Source: Streptomyces aureocirculatus (GTDB taxonomy: Bacteria > Actinomycetota > Actinomycetes > Streptomycetales > Streptomycetaceae). From it: a stretch of DNA of 64,000 nucleotides. Position 1 is the stretch's first letter. Each line of letters starts with the position of its first letter. Of the stretch, positions 59,973 through 64,000 are shown piece after piece. Location of the stretch: NCBI RefSeq assembly GCF_000720475.1, contig NZ_JOAP01000013.1, positions 61,775-125,774 on the forward strand, written 5' to 3'. The notes under the pieces were generated by a model. That model searched no databases. It saw nothing but the letters and a program-made list of their open reading frames with translations, and was not told the DNA's origin. The translations under genes and the position numbers were made by a program.

Positions 59973-60578
59973 ATGAACCGATGGAAAGAACTGACCGGTG
60001 GGACGTCCGGAGAGGACTACGCCGCCCGGTTCGCCGCCCTGGCCGGCAACGGTAGGGACATGCACGGGGAGGCACGGTTCTGCGCCGCGCTCGTGTCCCC
60101 GGGAGCGCGGGTGCTGGACGCCGGGTGCGGCACCGGGCGGGTCATGGTCCGGCTGGCGGAGCTCGGGTACGACTGTGTCGGGGTCGACCTCGACGCCTCC
60201 ATGCTGGCGGTGGCCCGCAGGCAGGCGCCGGAACTGCCCTGGATCCAAGCCGACCTGGCCGAGTTCGACCCGGCCGCATCGGGTGCGGCTGCGGACTTCG
60301 ACCTCGTGGTCGCCGCCGGCAACATCTTCCCGCTCCTTGCCCCGGGCACCGAGGCCACAGTGGTCGGCCGCCTGGCCGCGACCCTGCGCCCGGGCGGTCT
60401 CCTGGTCGCCGGGTTCGGACTGGACGAAGCCCACCTGCCGGTGCCGCCCGGCATCACCCTGCCGGAGTACGACGCCTGCTGCACCGCGGCCGGCCTCACC
60501 CTCGTCGATCGCTTCGCGACGTGGGATGCCCACCCGTACGAGGGTGGCGGCTATGCCGTCAGCGTCCATCGCGGCTGA
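59973..60578 (+). CDS. Class I SAM-dependent methyltransferase
   Basis: 201 residues: GARVLDAGCGTGRVMVRLAE (motif I), CVGVDLDASMLAVARRQ, FDLVVAAGNIFPLLAPGTEA and LRPGGLLVAGFGLDE. The N-terminus (RWKELTGGTSGEDYAARFAA) is typical of small-molecule methyltransferases. ATG at 59973 has no ribosome site. Substrate unknown. Confidence 0.88.
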   Translation: MNRWKELTGGTSGEDYAARFAALAGNGRDMHGEARFCAALVSPGARVLDAGCGTGRVMVRLAELGYDCVGVDLDASMLAVARRQAPELPWIQADLAEFDPAASGAAADFDLVVAAGNIFPLLAPGTEATVVGRLAATLRPGGLLVAGFGLDEAHLPVPPGITLPEYDACCTAAGLTLVDRFATWDAHPYEGGGYAVSVHRG

Positions 60579-60675
60579 GTCGTCACCGCCCTGGGGTGGC
60601 TGCCCACGGTGCGGCGTCCCGCGGGGGAGGGGGAAAGTGGTGCCCAGCAGGGGCGGGGACTTGGGCGCCGCTATC

Positions 60676-61325
60676 ATGCGCCGGATGATCAACTCATATG
60701 CGGGCCTTGACGATGCCGGTGTCGCGACGGCGGCGGCACGCGCAGGCGCGGACGTGGTGCGCTCCCTGTACGGTCAGGGGCTCGCCCGCGTCGACAAAGG
60801 GGCCGGGGACTTCGCGACCACCGCCGATGTGGAGGCCGAGCAGGCGATACTCGGCGTCATCCGCGCCGCCCGGCCCGATGACGCCGTGCTCGGTGAGGAG
60901 GGCGGTCAGCAGGGTGTCGCCGACGCCGCACGCCAGTGGTTGGTGGACCCCCTGTGCGGCACGTTGAACTACGCCGTCGGCAACATGCTGGTGGCCGTCA
61001 ACGTCGCGCCGCGCGGCGGTGCGGCGGCGGTGGCCGACCCGTTCAGCGGCGAGGTCTTCGTCACCGACGGTGAGACCGCCTGGGTGCGGCACGGCAACGC
61101 CGACGTTCCGCTGGCGCCCACGCCTTCGACCCACCTAGTTCGTGGAGCGGCTCCGGCCCCGGGTCGTCTCCACGACGCTCGCGTTGGCCTGGGTCGCCGT
61201 CGGTAAGCGTGCTGCGTATGTCACCGATGGCGGTGACCTGTCCGGGAGCGTGCACTTCGCTGCCGGAATCGCGCTGTGCCGGGCGGCAGGGTGCGTGGTC
61301 ACCGGGGTCGACGGCGGCCCCATCC
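60676..61325 (+). pseudogene. Inositol-monophosphatase-family gene, frameshifted and truncated
   Basis: Frame one holds the N-terminal half: DFATTADVEAEQAILGVIRA, DDAVLGEEGGQQG (metal Glu) and WLVDPLCGTLNYAVGNMLVA (metal Asp, P-L-x-G-T). Near 61130 the frame shifts; the adjacent frame gives VERLRPRVVSTTLALAWVAV and YVTDGGDLSGSVHFAAGIAL, then breaks off at about 61325 before the end of the fold. Confidence 0.83.
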
Positions 61326-61334
61326 CTCGGCGCG

Positions 61335-61673
61335 TCAGTTCCGAGAGCAGTATGTGGGGTCGTGCTCAGCGTGGCGTGACAGCACCGCGGACAAGCAGCA
61401 GGCCGAGTTCAACTCCGCCCAGGCGTACTTGAGTTCGGCCTGGAAGTGTGGTGCGAGAGGCGTCTCCGGGGAGGGCCGCGCGGCGAGTTCGGCGCGCTGC
61501 GCCATGACGAGGGCCCGGCGACGCGCCGCACGCTCACCTAGAGCCCAGAAGGCGAGGAGTCCGGCACCGTGCACGAGCCCGAAGGCGGGCAGCCACGCAC
61601 GGTCGTACACCGCGTAGGCGGCACAGACGGTGAGAAGGGCGGCGCCCGCGATCATGACCGGGTGAGGGGACAT
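61335..61673 (-). CDS. Small membrane protein
   Basis: 112 residues with two helices (HPVMIAGAALLTVCAAYAVY and WLPAFGLVHGAGLLAFWALG) followed by a basic helix (RAARRRALVMAQRAELAAR). The last 30 residues (from about 61435) look unlike the rest and may result from fusion at the junction with the inositol-phosphatase remnant. ATG at 61673 has GGAGG upstream. Confidence 0.65.
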   Translation of the reverse strand: MSPHPVMIAGAALLTVCAAYAVYDRAWLPAFGLVHGAGLLAFWALGERAARRRALVMAQRAELAARPSPETPLAPHFQAELKYAWAELNSACCLSAVLSRHAEHDPTYCSRN

Positions 61674-61689
61674 CAGTGCCTCCAGGGCG

Positions 61690-61790
61690 AGAAGTGGAGC
61701 CAATGAGCCAGGGGTGGAGCCAAGGGGCCAGCGTTGGAGCCAAGGGGCCAGCGGTGGATCAGCTAGTCCAGCGGTGGATCAGCGATGGTG
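61690..61790. repeat. Imperfect 19-bp repeats with GGAGCCAAGGGGCCAGC
   Basis: GTGGAGCCAAGGGGCCAGCG-like units recur three to four times, then GTCCAGCGGTGGATCAGC. The rest of the 61674-61969 interval shows a minus-strand 20-residue hydrophobic frame (VLAVLAFVTLVVTIADPPLD) without a ribosome site. Confidence 0.6.
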
Positions 61791-61969
61791 ACGACGAGCG
61801 TGACGAAGGCCAGGACGGCGAGCACGGCGTCACACCGTCAGGAGCCGCCGCGGAGCGATCGAGGCCCCGCAATCGGCTCTTACGTTGCTGTTGCCCCCGG
61901 ACACCGCGGCAATGCTCGCGGGATTCCGCCACCCGCGATCCGCGCACCCCCGGCTGACCGGACAGCCCG

Positions 61970-62449
61970 GTGTGCCACGGCGACGGCGAGATCGGCCGCT
62001 CCGCCGGGCGCCCCGGCCGAGACCCGGTGGCCGGACGGTTCGCCAAGCAGAGGGACCGTGACCTCGCGTCCCGGGCAGCCTGGCCGGATTTGGCCGTCAC
62101 AAAGCACGGTGGTCTGCCGTTCACTGCTCGCAAGCGGTGCGACGGACGAGAGGCGTTCACAGTGCGGCGAACCGGGCGCTACCTGCTCTTCGCGGCTGAC
62201 ACCGGTGTCTCGATCCTCGCGGTGACGGCCGTACACGGTGTCGCTCACCTGCCGTTCGCCATCGCCGTGTACGTCGATGCCGTCGTCGGTCTGTGCTGGT
62301 TCCTCGTCGCGGCCCTTCTCCTTCGGCGCTTGTCCCCGGACTCGCCGGTCGACGACGCGTCCGGTTCGGGTCGGGAGCGCGCCGTACGGTTCTCCACCGA
62401 GAGTGAGCCCCTTGCCCGGTCGCACTGGGGCAGCCGTTACCGCCACTGA
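61970..62449 (+). CDS. Hypothetical membrane protein, start uncertain
   Basis: The end of the frame is convincing: GRYLLFAADTGVSILAVTAV and FAIAVYVDAVVGLCWFLVAA form two helices, with a polar tail to 62449. The N-terminal part before about 62160 is Arg-rich and less convincing; GTG at 62161 is an alternative start giving about 96 residues. No family recognised. Confidence 0.5.
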   Translation: MCHGDGEIGRSAGRPGRDPVAGRFAKQRDRDLASRAAWPDLAVTKHGGLPFTARKRCDGREAFTVRRTGRYLLFAADTGVSILAVTAVHGVAHLPFAIAVYVDAVVGLCWFLVAALLLRRLSPDSPVDDASGSGRERAVRFSTESEPLARSHWGSRYRH

Positions 62450-62532
62450 TCCGGCCAAACTCCCGGTACACCGGCCGCTGTCCGCCCGCGCTCTGCGAAC
62501 ATGATCGGCGATCCCTTGCCGAGGAGCCCCAT

Positions 62533-63639
62533 GTGACCAACGTGTCCAGAACTCAAGTGAGTTCGGCCGTCATGACCCATCCCGTCCGTCTCGCTCAGGC
62601 GCAGGACCTCGCGCAACGGTTGGGGCTCGACGGCCTGGCCCTCGACCCCGATCCACAAGGTCCGCCCTCCGCTCTGCGCACCGCTCTGGTCGCCTGGTCT
62701 GCAGCGGCTCCCGGTGCGAGTCACCACCTTGTGGTCCAGGACGATGTCGAAGGGCCCGCCGAGCTCCTGGAGATCGTCGCCGAGGCCGCTTCCCGGTTCC
62801 CCGACGAGGCCCTGGTCTTCTACACCAACTGGCACGCTCGCAACGGTGGTGCCGCCCGCCTCGCCGCCCTCGCCGGCGCCGCGTGGGTGCGGGCCGTTCC
62901 CGACGAGTTCACTCCGTCCCTCGCCGTGTGTCTGCCGGTCGCGACGGCCGCCGCCTTCCGGGCGTACGCGCAGGGCAGTGCCGAACGGCACGACGACGAA
63001 CTGTTCTCTGTCTTCTTCCGGGAGCGGGGCAGGATGAGCCTGCTCGCCGTGCCGAACATCGTCGAGCACATCGGGACGAGCAGTATCAACGGCCACGCGG
63101 CGCAGGGCATCCGGCTCGCTGTCTGTCCCACCTCCGCCGCCGACGCCGGCCCCCTGCTCGCCCACGGGCGGGTTCTGGAAGAGCCAGGCTGGGTTCCGTA
63201 CATGCGGTACGGGGAGGGCTACATCAGGCTGCCCGGCCAGGAGAAGGACGCCGACGGCGGTCGCGGCCACCACCACTGGCGAGAGGCACTGCCCGCGACC
63301 GGCCTCACGGAGGACGGCATTCACGCCGTGCGGAAGGCTCACTTGCCGGAGGATCTCGTCGCTCAGGTGGCGCGTACTTTCGGCAGGCCCTTCGCCGAGG
63401 AATTGTGGACGTACTGTCTGCTGCTCGGGCGGCAGGCCGCCCACGCCGCGCGCAGCCTGGGGCCCGCCCCGGGTGACGTGCCCGACGCCGCTGTCAGCAG
63501 GATGCGGCGCGCGGCCATCGCCAGCGCCGGTCCCGCCGGGCTGTCGCCCGATCGCCGTCCCGAGGCGGGCCCTGAGGAGGTCCGCGCGATGACCGCCCTG
63601 GCGCGGTGCGCCGTCCGTACCGGCGAGGCCCTGCCCTAG
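62533..63639 (+). CDS. Hypothetical protein, possibly GT-A glycosyltransferase-like
   Basis: 368 residues. SHHLVVQDDVEGPAELLEIV has a D-D-x-E motif like the metal site of GT-A glycosyltransferases, and FRAYAQGSAERHDDELFSVF plus IVEHIGTSSINGHAAQGIRL resemble their acceptor-side loops. No nucleotide-sugar family assignment is possible by eye. GTG at 62533 has GAGGAG 6 nt upstream. It is transcribed alone and followed by an inverted-repeat element. Confidence 0.65.
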   Translation: MTNVSRTQVSSAVMTHPVRLAQAQDLAQRLGLDGLALDPDPQGPPSALRTALVAWSAAAPGASHHLVVQDDVEGPAELLEIVAEAASRFPDEALVFYTNWHARNGGAARLAALAGAAWVRAVPDEFTPSLAVCLPVATAAAFRAYAQGSAERHDDELFSVFFRERGRMSLLAVPNIVEHIGTSSINGHAAQGIRLAVCPTSAADAGPLLAHGRVLEEPGWVPYMRYGEGYIRLPGQEKDADGGRGHHHWREALPATGLTEDGIHAVRKAHLPEDLVAQVARTFGRPFAEELWTYCLLLGRQAAHAARSLGPAPGDVPDAAVSRMRRAAIASAGPAGLSPDRRPEAGPEEVRAMTALARCAVRTGEALP

Positions 63640-63640
63640 G

Positions 63641-63779
63641 GCGTGTTGCACAACGGCGATCACGTTCGGATCCGGCCACCAACCACGAGGTCAACTGCCC
63701 GATTCTGTACCCGTTTTCGCTGGTCTGGTCGGCACCGCTAAACGGTCGCGAAAGATCGTTCGGTCGTTGTGCAACACGC
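63641..63779. mobile_element. 139-bp element with perfect 15-bp terminal inverted repeats (MITE-like)
   Basis: GCGTGTTGCACAACG at 63641-63655 and its exact complement at 63765-63779 frame 109 nt without coding capacity. It starts one nucleotide after the preceding gene's stop and is flanked by TAG on both sides (CTAG and TTTAG). It may be a MITE, or the left end of the adjacent insertion sequence with an internal inverted copy. Confidence 0.65.
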
Positions 63780-63819
63780 TTTAGGGGTCGTCTTCAAAGG
63801 TGATCAGTGATGAGGGATC

Positions 63820-64000
63820 ATGCTCGTCGTGGTGCGTCGTCATGAGCTTTCGGATGCCGAGTGGGCTGTGTTGTCGCGGTTCCTGCCGAGTTCGGGGACT
63901 TCGGGGCGGCCTCGATCGGACGACCGGGTGGTCCTGAATGGAATCGTGTGGAAGCTGAGAACCGGGTCAGCCTGGCGTGATGTGCCGGAACGGTATGGCT
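63820..64000 (+). mobile_element. IS5-family transposase, N-terminal part (truncated by window edge)
   Basis: ATG at 63820 opens RRHELSDAEWAVLSRFLPSS, then RVVLNGIVWKLRTGSAWRDV and PERYG at the edge, the DUF4096-like N-terminus of IS5-type transposases. Its DDE core lies outside the window. Its sequence does not overlap the C-terminal transposase fragment at 14291-14732, so relatedness cannot be judged. Confidence 0.9.

Noticed and set aside
61759..62160. Minus-strand frame between the small membrane proteins
   Set aside because: Composition is typical of antisense GC-rich DNA; only a 20-residue hydrophobic stretch in another frame was notable, without a start signal.

Overview
The window is high-GC actinobacterial DNA and almost certainly comes from a Streptomyces chromosome. 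The evidence is codon bias for G/C in third positions, abundant TetR/MarR/ECF/STAS/ANTAR regulators, a DUF5133 protein, an AdoCbl riboswitch in front of metE, a c-di-AMP riboswitch in front of a LysM transglycosylase, a secreted AA10 polysaccharide monooxygenase, rare TTA codons inside a biosynthetic operon, and several leaderless starts. Many decayed genes and many short tandem repeats suggest an accessory region such as a chromosome arm.

1-12.6 kb is a patchwork of small regulatory units: the 5' end of metE with its cobalamin riboswitch; an ECF41-type sigma factor divergent from an NmrA-like oxidoreductase, with near-identical promoters facing both ways; an AAC(3)-like acetyltransferase; a nitroreductase/TetR pair sharing a duplicated operator; a second TetR/SnoaL-fold pair; and an enolase divergent from a MarR regulator across a cluster of palindromes. 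12.6-28.4 kb holds acetyltransferases, an ATP-grasp ligase, an IS5-type transposase fragment, a membrane-anchored ricin-fold protein, a TetX-like monooxygenase, an endonuclease/exonuclease/phosphatase-fold protein, a broken WYL regulator joined to a broken SnoaL gene, an MFS pump, a penicillin-binding-protein-like lipoprotein, a two-component system and the riboswitch-controlled LysM/transglycosylase.

29.3-45.0 kb is the most interesting region: a single-direction biosynthetic operon. In transcription order it encodes a B12-binding radical SAM enzyme, a fused flavin monooxygenase/old-yellow-enzyme protein related to anthraniloyl-CoA monooxygenases, an acyl-CoA ligase, an MFS exporter, a thioesterase, an ACP, a second AMP ligase, two pairs of ketosynthases (each an intact Cys-His-His enzyme followed by a truncated partner lacking those residues), an enoyl-reductase-type SDR, a second ACP and a FabG ketoreductase. 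Ten successive genes, from the acyl-CoA ligase to the enoyl reductase, overlap by 1-4 nt. Directly upstream, in the same direction, lie thyA and folA; they may be housekeeping genes or a duplicated antifolate-resistance pair. I do not recognise the product. The logic suggests an activated aromatic acid extended by a reducing type II PKS, then C-methylation or another radical modification.

46.6-64 kb is accessory and strongly decayed: a frameshifted flavin monooxygenase under an AraC regulator, remnants of a P-loop GTPase locus, a secreted AvrRpt2-like cysteine protease with a membrane-anchored partner, a VOC protein, the AA10 enzyme, a frameshifted O-methyltransferase, ANTAR and STAS proteins, a CMD-fold protein lacking its cysteines, HutD, a methyltransferase, a broken inositol-phosphatase gene, a putative glycosyltransferase-like protein, a 139-bp inverted-repeat element and the start of an IS5-type transposase.
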